This document shows positions 16,146-24,353 of a DNA stretch of 39,241 bases, piece after piece. The stretch covers positions 1-39,241 of the forward strand of contig CAKZZS010000036.1 in the NCBI GenBank assembly GCA_937884975.1, written 5' to 3'. The translations under genes were made by a program, and so were the position numbers. Position 1 is the stretch's first letter, and each line of letters begins with the position of its first letter. This DNA is from an uncultured Clostridia bacterium. GTDB taxonomy: Bacteria > Bacillota > Clostridia > Oscillospirales > Acutalibacteraceae. The notes under the pieces are model-generated. The model was not told the origin of the DNA. It saw only the letters and a list, made by a program, of their open reading frames with translations, and made no database searches.

Positions 16146-16605
16146 TGTTTTACTTATAGGCTTTATTAGAAAGGAGATTTTAAAAATGAAAAAGAAAATT
16201 TTAAAAGTGTTTTTATCCATTTTAGCAATAGCAGTGGTTGTTTCTTCATTTGCTGTTACTGCTAGTGCTGCAAGTAAATCAGTCACTTTAACTGTTTCTG
16301 ACAAGTGGGTATATACTGGAACTGTTTCTTCAAAAGGAACAAAAGCAACGGTCTACAATGCAGCTTCTTCAAAACATGATGTTTACGGTATCATTCAGTA
16401 CAAAAGCGGCAGCGAATATGTTACCGATAGGGAATTCTTAGTTGACCAAAATGCCTCCCTTACTAGAAATTCCAATTCATATTTTTCTGCCAATAAAACA
16501 TGGAGGCTTCAACTTAATCCGTATGGTGTAGGAACTAAAAATTGTACCGCTGATGGTACAATTTACACAAGATAAACTTATTTCAACTGGCCTATAAGTA
16601 AAACA
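16146..16605. repeat. 16-bp perfect inverted repeat flanking the secreted-protein gene
   Basis: TGTTTTACTTATAGGC (16146-16161) and GCCTATAAGTAAAACA (16590-16605). The left copy is 25 bp before the start codon of the secreted-protein gene and the right copy 15 bp after its stop, so the repeats bracket just this gene and its ribosome site. Confidence 0.85.
16186..16575 (+). CDS. Small secreted protein, unknown, possible bacteriocin-like
   Basis: 129 aa. AAAGGAG lies 10 bp upstream. Signal peptide MKKKILKVFLSILAIAVVV…, likely cut after ASAA (about residue 28). The mature part, about 100 aa, alternates polar and aromatic residues (SVTLTVSDKWVYTG, SGSEYVTDREF, KTWRLQLNPYGVGTKNC) and looks like a small beta-sandwich. 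A single Cys is near the end. The combination of a Sec-secreted small beta protein with an ABC transporter having a large ectodomain recalls lactococcin-972-type loci, but the sequence is not a clear member. Last gene of the operon; bracketed by a 16-bp inverted repeat. Confidence 0.75.
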   Translation: MKKKILKVFLSILAIAVVVSSFAVTASAASKSVTLTVSDKWVYTGTVSSKGTKATVYNAASSKHDVYGIIQYKSGSEYVTDREFLVDQNASLTRNSNSYFSANKTWRLQLNPYGVGTKNCTADGTIYTR

Positions 16606-16611
16606 TATTAT

Positions 16612-16641
16612 TTCCGAAAAAATCAAGTGGTTTTTTTGGAA
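16612..16641. terminator. Terminator-like hairpin after the secreted-protein gene
   Basis: TTCCGAAAAAA (16612-16622) pairs with TTTTTTTGGAA (16631-16641), one G-T pair, 8-nt loop. A/T-rich arms provide T-runs on both strands, so it may serve the converging gene at 16657 too. Confidence 0.5.
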
Positions 16642-16656
16642 TGTTATTTAAAAGTT

Positions 16657-17481
16657 CTAAAAAACGAATAGGAAACGACTCATTCCACAACTTGTTTCGG
16701 TTTTTATGTTTTTTGCTTCATTTAACAGTTGCAGATATCTGCGCCCGAAAGCAGTTGTGCCGAAATAGGCGTCAAAGTTTGTAACAGGCAGGATAACCCA
16801 GTCGGTGTTGTCCTGCTTGTTTGCTATGTAGTACTTGTAAAGCGTAAGTAATACTTCCGGCTTTACACCTTTTGGAGTCGATAATATTAACTGCTCTGTT
16901 AATTCAGGCGATAACTCAAAGTCCTTGTTCTGCAGCTCGCCCTGCTCTAATGCGTCTGCAAGGATGTCGTCAAAGTGAATGAGAAAGCTTCCCTGCGTTT
17001 TTGATGAATATAGCGGTACCTGATATTGCATAACCTTTTTTCGCCAAGCGGCAGCAAAGCCTTTTAACTTCTCCGGCTTCTTCTGGTCATATTTTGATAC
17101 CTTGTCAGGATTGTCTTTAATAAACTTAATCGTGTTTTGCACAAAGGTATAAAACCAGCCGTTACCGTTGCTGTCAACAAGCTCCGGAAACTGCTCGTGT
17201 AAATACCTAAAATCCGTTTCACTCTGACCTTCTTTTTTCGGTTGGTCAGCTTTTTTATTCGGTACGCTACACCACGCACAAAGCGCCTGTCTTGCACGGC
17301 CAATATCCGCCTCTCCGTTTTCAAACATATATCCACGGGCTACAATCGTCAGCACACGGGTCAAACCGATAAACTTTGTGAGCATTTCAAAATTAAACCT
17401 GCCGAGATAGGTGTGCTTGTCAGCGGTTTTGTAATCAATTCTTCCTGTATAAGCGAGGAATTCCTCTTTTTCGTTTAGCAT
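16657..17481 (-). CDS. Unknown partner of the polymerase-like protein
   Basis: 274 aa, not recognised. Soluble; starts MLNEKEEFLAYTGRIDYKTADKH and has charged, mostly helical stretches, with an aromatic-rich block GNGWFYTFVQNTIKFIKDNPDKVSK in the middle and WVILPVTNFDAYFGTTAFGRRYLQLL near the end. Its start is 47 bp inside the 3' end of the polymerase-like gene, so the two are translationally coupled and probably act together. GAAGGAAGAT precedes the ATG. The last residues (MSRFLFVF) are hydrophobic and may be altered by the nearby junction at about 16650. Confidence 0.65.
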   Translation of the reverse strand: MLNEKEEFLAYTGRIDYKTADKHTYLGRFNFEMLTKFIGLTRVLTIVARGYMFENGEADIGRARQALCAWCSVPNKKADQPKKEGQSETDFRYLHEQFPELVDSNGNGWFYTFVQNTIKFIKDNPDKVSKYDQKKPEKLKGFAAAWRKKVMQYQVPLYSSKTQGSFLIHFDDILADALEQGELQNKDFELSPELTEQLILSTPKGVKPEVLLTLYKYYIANKQDNTDWVILPVTNFDAYFGTTAFGRRYLQLLNEAKNIKTETSCGMSRFLFVF

Positions 17482-20470
17482 TTTTATCTTCCTTCAGTTC
17501 ATATTCAATGTAGAATAGCAACACATCATAAGCAAACTGCCTCCTTCCGAGAGCAATCGCACATTTTAATGCTGTTCTTCCCGATATATTCATTTTGCGC
17601 AGATAATCAGTAACGCAACGCTTGATGTTATGCTCGTAATCAATACCGTCATTGAATTTGTAGCTTCGCATAATATCGTTTATCAATTCGCTTTCCGTAT
17701 TGTTGCGGAGAGCGTTTTCTTTTCTCTGCTGTGCTGTGTTTCTGTCGTCATAATCGCAGATAATATCGCCAAAGATACGATAACCGTTACACCTGAAATC
17801 CGCAAAGAAATCTGTGTAATCAAAGACAGCGTAATTGTCCGAAGAAACAGAATTTTGAATAAAGTCTATTCTTTCCTCATAATCCATCAAATGAAACTGC
17901 TGCTCAGTCAGATTTCTGCGCACTTCGGTAATATGCTCTGCACTCATTCCCGCAAACAAACCGTAAAGCTCATCAGCTGTGTATTCCTCTTCTTGCCCTC
18001 TTCCAAAGAGAATACGCTCCACATCACTTCTGCGCTTCATATCATTTGTAGCAATACGGCTTATCCTGATACGCCTGTGCGCTTCCTCATAATCCGCAAT
18101 AACGGATTTCATAAACTCTAAATCAGTAGGATTCAGCTTATCCTTCCAGCCCTTTTCTCTTGCAAACGGGAACAACTCCTCATCGCTTGCAGGGATGGGC
18201 TTTAACCTCGGCGTCTGCTTTTCAAGCATTCTTGCAAAATACGGCAGCTTTTCCACATTAGCACTAACGCTGTTCCAATCTGTTGAGGCAAAGAACTTAT
18301 CTAATTTCTGTTTCTGCGTATTCTCATACCATTGCTTGCTGTCAGCGCTCTTAACAATGTTTTTGTATTGAAGAAAGCTGCTTCGGTCAACCACCTTGCG
18401 ATTCAGATATTCGGACAAATCAGGCTTGACGCCGCTTTTTGCTGAGTCGATTTCCAATCCTGTTAAGATTTCAAGCGTTTCTGTTTCCTCACGCATTTTC
18501 TTACGCTCTGCTTCGCTTTTGCTTTCGTCATAAGCGATAATGCTTCTGTCAAAAGCAGCGTTACAGATTTGACCGATTCTTGCATTAAAGGTATTCTTTA
18601 CCGTTTCCATACGAGCACGCCAGTCGTTAGCGTCACGCATCAACGGCTCTGCTGATGGTATTTTTAATACGGGATACTGTGCTGTATAACAGTCAAGCTG
18701 GCTGTCTGTACCACCGTAGTTTCTTGCAACACATTCGTTCATTAACGGATCTGCGATTGTTTTAATCATATCGCCGTCAAAATCTGCACCACCCAATCGT
18801 TCAGGCATAAGCGTTGAGGAATCAACCATAATGACATAGTTGAGGTGGGATAAATACTTCTGTCTGTAATATCCGACCTCCTCCATAGGTCTTGCTACCG
18901 CTTCCTCATTTCTTGCAATATGCGGGTTACGGAGTAATACATAGGTGTCGTTTTCGTTGTATTCCGCACAGGGAGCATAGAACTCGCCTTCACGCAGGCG
19001 TTCTTGCTCCAACTGAACGGCTAATACATCACTTGAAGTATTTACTATGTGTTTGATGAAATAGATTAAATCGCCGGAAAGATAACGGTTGTCGCCTGCA
19101 GCAATTAACCTGCCGATAGCATATTGTTCCAATACCTTCTTTGCCTGATTGTCAAGCTGCTTTGTAAAATGTGATTCATTAATGAAGTTCGGATTTAGTT
19201 TTAGTATTTGAGCCCAATCCGGATTTTTCTCATTAATGTAATCAGAACGGAACTTTTCATTTGCCACAAAATCATAATATCGCTGTTCTGTTGCTTTTGT
19301 GATCCAATCCCTTTTGTCGTTTGCTGGATTGCTTTCCCAGCCAAGTGGCAAATCGGCAGGACGGAATTCATCGGGCTTTATGGTAGCCGTTACTAAAAAC
19401 TGATAATTCATTTCCGTAAAGGCAGAGGTTTTTTCTTGGCTTACCTCGGATATATACAGAGAGTGCTGATATTCCTTGCACTTTGCTAAATAGTCAGCCC
19501 AAGTCATACCGTTCTGCTCCATCCAGCCGCAGCCTTTGAACATACTTTTTGTCAGGATAATATCCACCTTTTCAAGCGGATGATAGTTGCCCCACATATC
19601 CTTAATTACATTTACGCCGAATTCGGCAAGAAAGTTTTTAAAATCAACCTTATGCAGTACGCCTTTAATATATGGCATACGAATTTGGAAAGAGGTGTGC
19701 GCTTCTTTAACGGGATAGATTTGGTCGATCTCATTTGCATATTGGAATGAGATTAAGCCCTCTCCGTCAAATTCAGTTACATCAACGTCAGCAAGCTTTT
19801 CTACACGCTTGTATTTACGCATAGCATTATCCGTTCCGTCATCCTCAACAGTAATGATATCTACACCATGAACGGTAGTAATGGGATTATCAATAACAAT
19901 AATTCTGTCGCTGTTCCAGATATCCATATCATTTGTACGAAAACCGTCAGTTAGCATTAAGCCATTGTAGGCGTACAGTTTAGAAAGCTGACACATACCG
20001 ATTTGCATATCAAGCATTATTCTTTTTCGTACAGGCTCATACAAATCCTCACGGATAAATGACAGTCTTGCATTACGGCTCATACTGGCGGAGCGTTCAA
20101 AAGCAATATATCTGTCGGAGCCATAGCCGAAATCTAAACTGATACCTTCAGGACGGAACATATCCTCCGCCATTTTCTGCCAGTCGATATATTTCTTCTG
20201 TGTAGGCTGTCTGTCAAACACACGGGAGAAATCGACATATATTAAAACATTACATAGCTCGTTTGCTTTACCGCCAATAATGCTATCATCATTTTCAATA
20301 ACCTGCTGGATTTGATAAAACAAAGCACAATCATCCTGCGGTGGAGAAGCAGGATTGATACACTTCTTTGTTGCGTTTTCGGACAGGTTAAACTCATAAA
20401 CGCCGTCGCTATTAAGTTTAGCATTACGCATTATCATACGAGCCGACAGCTCATAAATCTTGTGTTTCAT
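17435..20470 (-). CDS. Two-barrel RNA polymerase-like protein (YonO/QDE-1 type)
   Basis: 1,011 aa from ATG at 20470 (AAGGAG 8 bp upstream). The catalytic loop is GGADFDGDMIKTIADP with Asp563, Asp565 and Asp567, the DxDGD motif of double-psi beta-barrel polymerases: eukaryotic RNA-dependent RNA polymerases such as QDE-1, and the phage SPbeta protein YonO, a single-chain DNA-dependent RNA polymerase. Upstream, YVIMVDSSTLMPERLGG runs into the motif as in this fold. The length suits a single-subunit enzyme. Before it lie conserved-looking segments (KGCGWMEQNGMTWADYL, GDLIYFIKHIVN); after it an extended helical region. It is transcribed away from the ParM/ParR-like genes and shares an overlap with its downstream partner. 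Whether template is DNA or RNA, and whether it is active, cannot be read from sequence. Confidence 0.7.
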   Translation of the reverse strand: MKHKIYELSARMIMRNAKLNSDGVYEFNLSENATKKCINPASPPQDDCALFYQIQQVIENDDSIIGGKANELCNVLIYVDFSRVFDRQPTQKKYIDWQKMAEDMFRPEGISLDFGYGSDRYIAFERSASMSRNARLSFIREDLYEPVRKRIMLDMQIGMCQLSKLYAYNGLMLTDGFRTNDMDIWNSDRIIVIDNPITTVHGVDIITVEDDGTDNAMRKYKRVEKLADVDVTEFDGEGLISFQYANEIDQIYPVKEAHTSFQIRMPYIKGVLHKVDFKNFLAEFGVNVIKDMWGNYHPLEKVDIILTKSMFKGCGWMEQNGMTWADYLAKCKEYQHSLYISEVSQEKTSAFTEMNYQFLVTATIKPDEFRPADLPLGWESNPANDKRDWITKATEQRYYDFVANEKFRSDYINEKNPDWAQILKLNPNFINESHFTKQLDNQAKKVLEQYAIGRLIAAGDNRYLSGDLIYFIKHIVNTSSDVLAVQLEQERLREGEFYAPCAEYNENDTYVLLRNPHIARNEEAVARPMEEVGYYRQKYLSHLNYVIMVDSSTLMPERLGGADFDGDMIKTIADPLMNECVARNYGGTDSQLDCYTAQYPVLKIPSAEPLMRDANDWRARMETVKNTFNARIGQICNAAFDRSIIAYDESKSEAERKKMREETETLEILTGLEIDSAKSGVKPDLSEYLNRKVVDRSSFLQYKNIVKSADSKQWYENTQKQKLDKFFASTDWNSVSANVEKLPYFARMLEKQTPRLKPIPASDEELFPFAREKGWKDKLNPTDLEFMKSVIADYEEAHRRIRISRIATNDMKRRSDVERILFGRGQEEEYTADELYGLFAGMSAEHITEVRRNLTEQQFHLMDYEERIDFIQNSVSSDNYAVFDYTDFFADFRCNGYRIFGDIICDYDDRNTAQQRKENALRNNTESELINDIMRSYKFNDGIDYEHNIKRCVTDYLRKMNISGRTALKCAIALGRRQFAYDVLLFYIEYELKEDKNAKRKRGIPRLYRKN

Positions 20471-20652
20471 TGAAAAAACTCCTTCATAGATGCATTTTAA
20501 CACAAAACTAAAACTATTTCAATATATGAATACTGCTCCCACAAATTTGTGCTTTTGGCAGTAAATCTTTATTGAAAGGAGGTTAAATTCTCGTAGCATA
20601 GCTACAAAATCATTCGTTGGATGCATCAAAAAATTATTTAGGAGGTTACAAA
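20471..20652. promoter_or_regulatory. Divergent intergenic region, candidate promoter/centromere
   Basis: 182 bp between the leftward polymerase-like gene and the rightward parM-like gene. Contains the palindrome CACAAATTTGTG (20540-20551) and the hairpin GTAGC-ATA-GCTAC (near 20595-20607). Either may be an operator or part of a ParR-binding site; no direct-repeat array typical of parC was seen. Confidence 0.4.
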
Positions 20653-21582
20653 ATGAAAGCATTTAACAATTTGAAAATTATCGGAATTGATCACGGTTAC
20701 GGTAATATTAAAACCGCTAACCACTGCTTCAAAACAGGCATTGTCGGTTATGATTCCGAGCCGCTTTTTACAAAGGACATGCTTGTTTATGACGGCAGAT
20801 ACTACCTTATCGGCGAAGGGCACAAGGAGTTCTTGGCAGAAAAGCATTTTGACAATGACTATTACTGCCTTACCCTTGTCGCTATCGCAAAGGAGTTAAA
20901 AGCAGAAGGCTTAACGGAAGCAGATGTTATCATTGCTGCCGGACTGCCGCTGACTTGGACAAGCGGACAAAAGAAAGAATTTGCGGAATATCTGAAACAA
21001 AAGGACAACGTTGAATTTGTGTATCAAGACGTTGAATATCGCATTCACATTGTTGATGTTAAGGTGTATCCGCAGGGATACTCTGCTATTGCTCCGTTTG
21101 CTTCTAAGCTCAAAGGCTTATCCGTTCTTGCCGATATTGGTAACGGCACAATGAATACCTTGTACCTTGTAAACGGCAGACCTCAAAGTGGGCAAATGTT
21201 TACAGAAAAGTTCGGCACCTATCAATGCACGCTTGCTATCCGTGAAGGCTTTATGCGTGAAACTCGCAGAGAGCTGAACGACATCATTATTGATGAGGTG
21301 CTTTGCAACGGTACAGCGGATATTCCCATCAGCGATTTGAACATCATTAAAAGAATCGCTGAAGAATATGTTGCTGATATTTTCCGCAGACTGCGTGAGC
21401 ACGGTTATGATGAAAACACAATGAAGCTCATTGTTACCGGTGGCGGTGGTTGTCTTATCAAGCATTTTGGAAACATTAATCCTGACAGGGTTGAATTCAT
21501 TGATGACATTTGCGCAGCGGCAAAAGGATATGAGTATATTGCCGAAATCAAATTGAAAGCGGAACAAACTCATGCAGGATGA
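20653..21582 (+). CDS. parM: ParM/StbA-like actin-type ATPase
   Basis: 309 aa from ATG at 20653, chosen for AGGAGG 7 bp upstream. Actin-fold nucleotide motifs are visible: IGIDHGYGNIKTA (phosphate 1), LADIGNGTMNTLYL (phosphate 2) and LIVTGGGGCLI (adenosine). ParM filaments push plasmid copies apart during segregation. The downstream small gene overlaps by 11 bp and has the position and make-up of ParR. On an integrative element the pair may stabilise an excised circular form. Closest to the ParM/Alp-like branch of Firmicutes mobile elements, by eye. Confidence 0.85.
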   Translation: MKAFNNLKIIGIDHGYGNIKTANHCFKTGIVGYDSEPLFTKDMLVYDGRYYLIGEGHKEFLAEKHFDNDYYCLTLVAIAKELKAEGLTEADVIIAAGLPLTWTSGQKKEFAEYLKQKDNVEFVYQDVEYRIHIVDVKVYPQGYSAIAPFASKLKGLSVLADIGNGTMNTLYLVNGRPQSGQMFTEKFGTYQCTLAIREGFMRETRRELNDIIIDEVLCNGTADIPISDLNIIKRIAEEYVADIFRRLREHGYDENTMKLIVTGGGGCLIKHFGNINPDRVEFIDDICAAAKGYEYIAEIKLKAEQTHAG

Positions 21583-21886
21583 TTACAGACTTAATCTGCG
21601 TTTAAGATTGGATAATCCGAAAGAGAAACAAGCGGCGGAATATTTGCAGTCATTGCAAGGCATATCCCGAAACAAATTTGTTGTTGAAGCCATAATATCT
21701 TATATTGAAAAGCAAAACTCAAAAGCGCTGACAATAGACGATATACGGAGTATCTTCAAGGAAGAATTGAAAGCGGTATCCTTTGTTTCGGTTGGTAATG
21801 TTACAATGCCGTCAAGAGAATTGACCGAAGAAGAGCAGGCGGAGAATATTCAGAATGTCATTGAGGATTTGAATATGTTCAAATGA
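21572..21886 (+). CDS. ParR-like DNA-binding adaptor
   Basis: 104 aa, overlapping the ParM gene by 11 bp. Start YRLNLRLRLDNPKEKQAAEYLQSL followed by GISRNKFVVEAIISYIEKQ matches a ribbon-helix-helix segregation adaptor: beta strand, then two helices with conserved SRNKFVVEAI. The C-terminal part is acidic and possibly the ParM-binding tail. Assignment is from position and fold pattern. No ribosome site of its own outside the ParM gene. Confidence 0.65.
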   Translation: MQDDYRLNLRLRLDNPKEKQAAEYLQSLQGISRNKFVVEAIISYIEKQNSKALTIDDIRSIFKEELKAVSFVSVGNVTMPSRELTEEEQAENIQNVIEDLNMFK

Positions 21887-22190
21887 GCCAATTTGGCACC
21901 AAAAATTCAGTTTCAAAGACAGCTTTGTGCCATTATGGCACAAACTATATGCGGAGCAAAAAAGAGAAAAGTTTGAGGCACGGAAGGAGTTGTTGACAGC
22001 CACTTCGTGTCTGTGTCTCATACTTTATCAAGCAGGGCAAAAATATATATTTTTGCCGCACGCCGCAGAGCCCCGTGCATTTCCTTAGGGAAATTCTTTC
22101 CCTAAAACCCTTTGCAATTCAAAAATGATTCTTTACTAATGCACTCATTGGGTGTATTCACTTGTTGATTTCAACATGATTTGTTTAATA
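21887..22190. other. Non-coding stretch with three perfect palindromes
   Basis: No ORF supported. TTGTGCCAT-T-ATGGCACAA (21925-21943); GGCAAAAATAT/ATATTTTTGCC (22036-22057); TTAGGGAAA-TTC-TTTCCCTAA (22085-22105). Between ParR and the AbiE operon, ahead of mob genes. Candidates are the ParR-operon terminator, a replication or transfer origin, or repressor sites. Confidence 0.5.
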
Positions 22191-22233
22191 TTTACTCAAT
22201 ACTCTTGACATTTATAGCAGTATTGAGTAAAAT
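22191..22233 (+). promoter_or_regulatory. AbiE promoter with overlapping 13-bp operator
   Basis: TTGACA (22205-22210), 17-bp spacer, TAAAAT (22228-22233). TTTACTCAATACT (22191-22203) and AGTATTGAGTAAA (22219-22231) are perfect inverted repeats that straddle the promoter. AbiEi antitoxins are known to repress their own promoters through inverted repeats. Confidence 0.85.
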
Positions 22234-22254
22234 ATAAACAACGAAGGTGATGTT

Positions 22255-23025
22255 ATGAAATATTATGAAGAGTTTTCAAAGTTTGGCTGCTTTTCCTTTG
22301 AGGAAGCTGTGAAGCTGATAGGAACAGAAAAAGCAACCCTGCAAATATTGCACGATTATGTTAAAAAAGAATATATCGCCAAGGTACGCAAGGGTTTGTA
22401 TGTAGCACTCAGTATGGTTGACGGCGAGCCTGTGGCAAACAAGTTTGTCATAGCCTCAAAGCTCAGCGATTCTGCAGCAATATCACATCATTCTGCTTTT
22501 GAGTATTACGGCTATGCTAATCAGGTGTCATACGAGGTTACTGTTTCTTCAAAAAGCCGTTTTAATCCTTTTGAGTTTAACGGTATAAGCTATGAGAGAA
22601 CGGCACCGAGCATATCGCAGGGCGTTAATCGTAATGCTGACGGTGTTTCTGTTACGGATATAGAGCGAACCGTCCTTGATTCAATAAATGATTTTGAAAA
22701 CAATATGGGCTTTGAGGAGCTAATACAATGTATAACCTCTATACCGATATTAAACGAGGACAAAATGCTCCGCTATCTTGAGGAATATAACAAATGCTTT
22801 TTGTATCAAAAAACAGGATATATCTTCTCAATGCTGCAAAATGAATTCGGCATAAGTGACAGCTTTCTGAAAACATGTAAAATGAAATCAGGCAGCAGTT
22901 CCCGCTATCTTGTGAAAGGGACTCGTGGCGGTCAAACAGATTTTAATAACTACTGGCATTTAACTATGCCTAAAAACTATTGGCAAAATATAACAGGTGG
23001 AGGTGACATCAATGCCATCATATAA
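22255..23025 (+). CDS. abiEi: AbiEi-family antitoxin (type IV TA)
   Basis: 256 aa. N-terminal winged-helix region (FGCFSFEEAVKLIGTEKATLQ, DYVKKEYIAKVRKGLYVAL) followed by the antitoxin domain (SDSAAISHHSAFEYYGYANQ, VTDIERTVLDSI). AbiEi counters the AbiEii toxin without binding it stably and represses its own operon; an operator matching this lies over the promoter. The stop overlaps the toxin start by 14 bp. AAGGTGATG precedes the ATG. The system stabilises the element and can act in phage defence. Confidence 0.9.
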   Translation: MKYYEEFSKFGCFSFEEAVKLIGTEKATLQILHDYVKKEYIAKVRKGLYVALSMVDGEPVANKFVIASKLSDSAAISHHSAFEYYGYANQVSYEVTVSSKSRFNPFEFNGISYERTAPSISQGVNRNADGVSVTDIERTVLDSINDFENNMGFEELIQCITSIPILNEDKMLRYLEEYNKCFLYQKTGYIFSMLQNEFGISDSFLKTCKMKSGSSSRYLVKGTRGGQTDFNNYWHLTMPKNYWQNITGGGDINAII

Positions 23026-23977
23026 CAAACAGCTACTTGCCGAAAAGGCAAAGGAATTATCCGTAGTCAGAGATACGCTTGAAAAGGTTATGAGGCTGAG
23101 AGATATTCTCGCCTTCTTTGACAGCTCCGAATTACTGAGCGACAGTCTTGCCTTAAAGGGCGGAACAGCAATTAATCTTATCTTCTTCGATTTGCCTCGT
23201 CTTTCCGTTGATATTGACCTTGATTTTTGCGTTAATCTTTCAAGAAAAGAAATGATGGAAAAGCGTGAAAGAATTGGAGAGCTGATTGGAAAGTATATGA
23301 CCGCCGAGGGATATGCGAAAAGTCCGAAGTCAAAGACACCGCATAGTCTTGACTCATTTGTGTATTCATATACCAATGCCGCCGGTATTACGGATAATAT
23401 CAAAATCGAAATTAATTATTCGCTTCGCTCTCATGTTCTGCCGACGGAGAAAAGAGAAATCAAATCGGAGGTGTTTGACGGCAGTTTTAAGGTTAACACG
23501 GTTTCCCCGATTGAGATTTACGCAAGTAAAACAGTTGCCCTGCTTACAAGAGCAGCCGCAAGAGATTTGTATGACCTCAACTATATGATTCGTTACGGAT
23601 TATTCAGTGATAACGAGTTGGAGTTATACAGAAAATGCGTTATCTTTTATCTTGCTGTTGCAACGCAAACGCCGCCGTTAGAACTTGATTATTCGTCCAT
23701 AGATGGAATTACGGCTCACAAAATAAAAACAGACTTGAAGCCTGTAATCAGAGTAAAGGATGAATTTGAGTTAGACGAAGCAAAGAAAACCGTAACGGAA
23801 TTCTTAAAACAGAATCTGTATATTACGGAACAAGAACAACAATTCTTGAAGAAGTTTAAGAAAGGTTATTACAAGCCTGAATTACTGTTTGATGATGAGG
23901 ATACGCTTAGTCGTATCAAAAATCATCCAATGGCAATTTGGAAAACGAATAATAACCTTGATATTTCTGCAAGATAA
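23012..23977 (+). CDS. abiEii: AbiEii-family nucleotidyltransferase toxin
   Basis: 321 aa from ATG at 23012, with GGAGGTGA 5 bp upstream; overlaps abiEi by 14 bp. Nucleotidyltransferase motifs: LKGGTAINL (about 51-59) and SVDIDLDF with the metal-binding Asp pair (about 69-76); later KIEINYS and ASKTVALLTRAAARDLYDL. AbiEii toxins transfer nucleotides to RNA acceptors to halt growth. Toxin of the classical pair, full length for the family. Confidence 0.9.
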   Translation: MPSYNKQLLAEKAKELSVVRDTLEKVMRLRDILAFFDSSELLSDSLALKGGTAINLIFFDLPRLSVDIDLDFCVNLSRKEMMEKRERIGELIGKYMTAEGYAKSPKSKTPHSLDSFVYSYTNAAGITDNIKIEINYSLRSHVLPTEKREIKSEVFDGSFKVNTVSPIEIYASKTVALLTRAAARDLYDLNYMIRYGLFSDNELELYRKCVIFYLAVATQTPPLELDYSSIDGITAHKIKTDLKPVIRVKDEFELDEAKKTVTEFLKQNLYITEQEQQFLKKFKKGYYKPELLFDDEDTLSRIKNHPMAIWKTNNNLDISAR

Positions 23978-24024
23978 TAAGTAACTTTATTCAAATATGT
24001 GCTTTGTGTATATTGGAGGATATT

Positions 24025-24279
24025 ATGAAAATAACTGAAACCGATACTCATTATGATGAAGCTGTATTACCAAGATATCTAAAAGTATCATTAAATAAAA
24101 TGAAGAAAGCACTTCAATTAATGGATAGTGGGAAGAAATATCTTCATTACGATTGTGATTATTGTGAATTACAAAGCGATATTAATTGTGCTGAGGTAGA
24201 TGGTGATATATCGCCTGACCAAGCGTGGTATCTTCGCAGTAAATATCTTGGCATAACCAAAGAGCATATTGAGCAATAA
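24025..24279 (+). CDS. Conserved-looking small protein of the element, unknown
   Basis: 84 aa from ATG at 24025 (TTGGAGG 7 bp upstream; an upstream in-frame ATG at 24004 lacks one). Contains YDCDYCELQSDIN, with two Cys, and ends EVDGDISPDQAWYLRSKYLG. Not recognised by function; small soluble protein. Lies between AbiE and the mobilisation genes and is followed by a strong terminator, so it is either the third gene of the AbiE operon or its own unit. Confidence 0.6.
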   Translation: MKITETDTHYDEAVLPRYLKVSLNKMKKALQLMDSGKKYLHYDCDYCELQSDINCAEVDGDISPDQAWYLRSKYLGITKEHIEQ

Positions 24280-24297
24280 CAAAACAAAAAACATTAT

Positions 24298-24333
24298 GAG
24301 CCGATGAGCGTAAAAAGTTCATCGGCTCTTTTT
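24298..24333 (+). terminator. Strong terminator before the mob operon
   Basis: GAGCCGATGA (24298-24307) and TCATCGGCTC (24319-24328), perfect 10-bp stem, then TTTTT. Confidence 0.9.
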
Positions 24334-24353
24334 GTATTTATGGAGGTAAAATT

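Noticed and set aside
17630..18121. 163-aa plus-strand ORF within the polymerase-like gene
   Set aside because: Opposite-strand shadow of a gene with a clear motif; no ribosome site.
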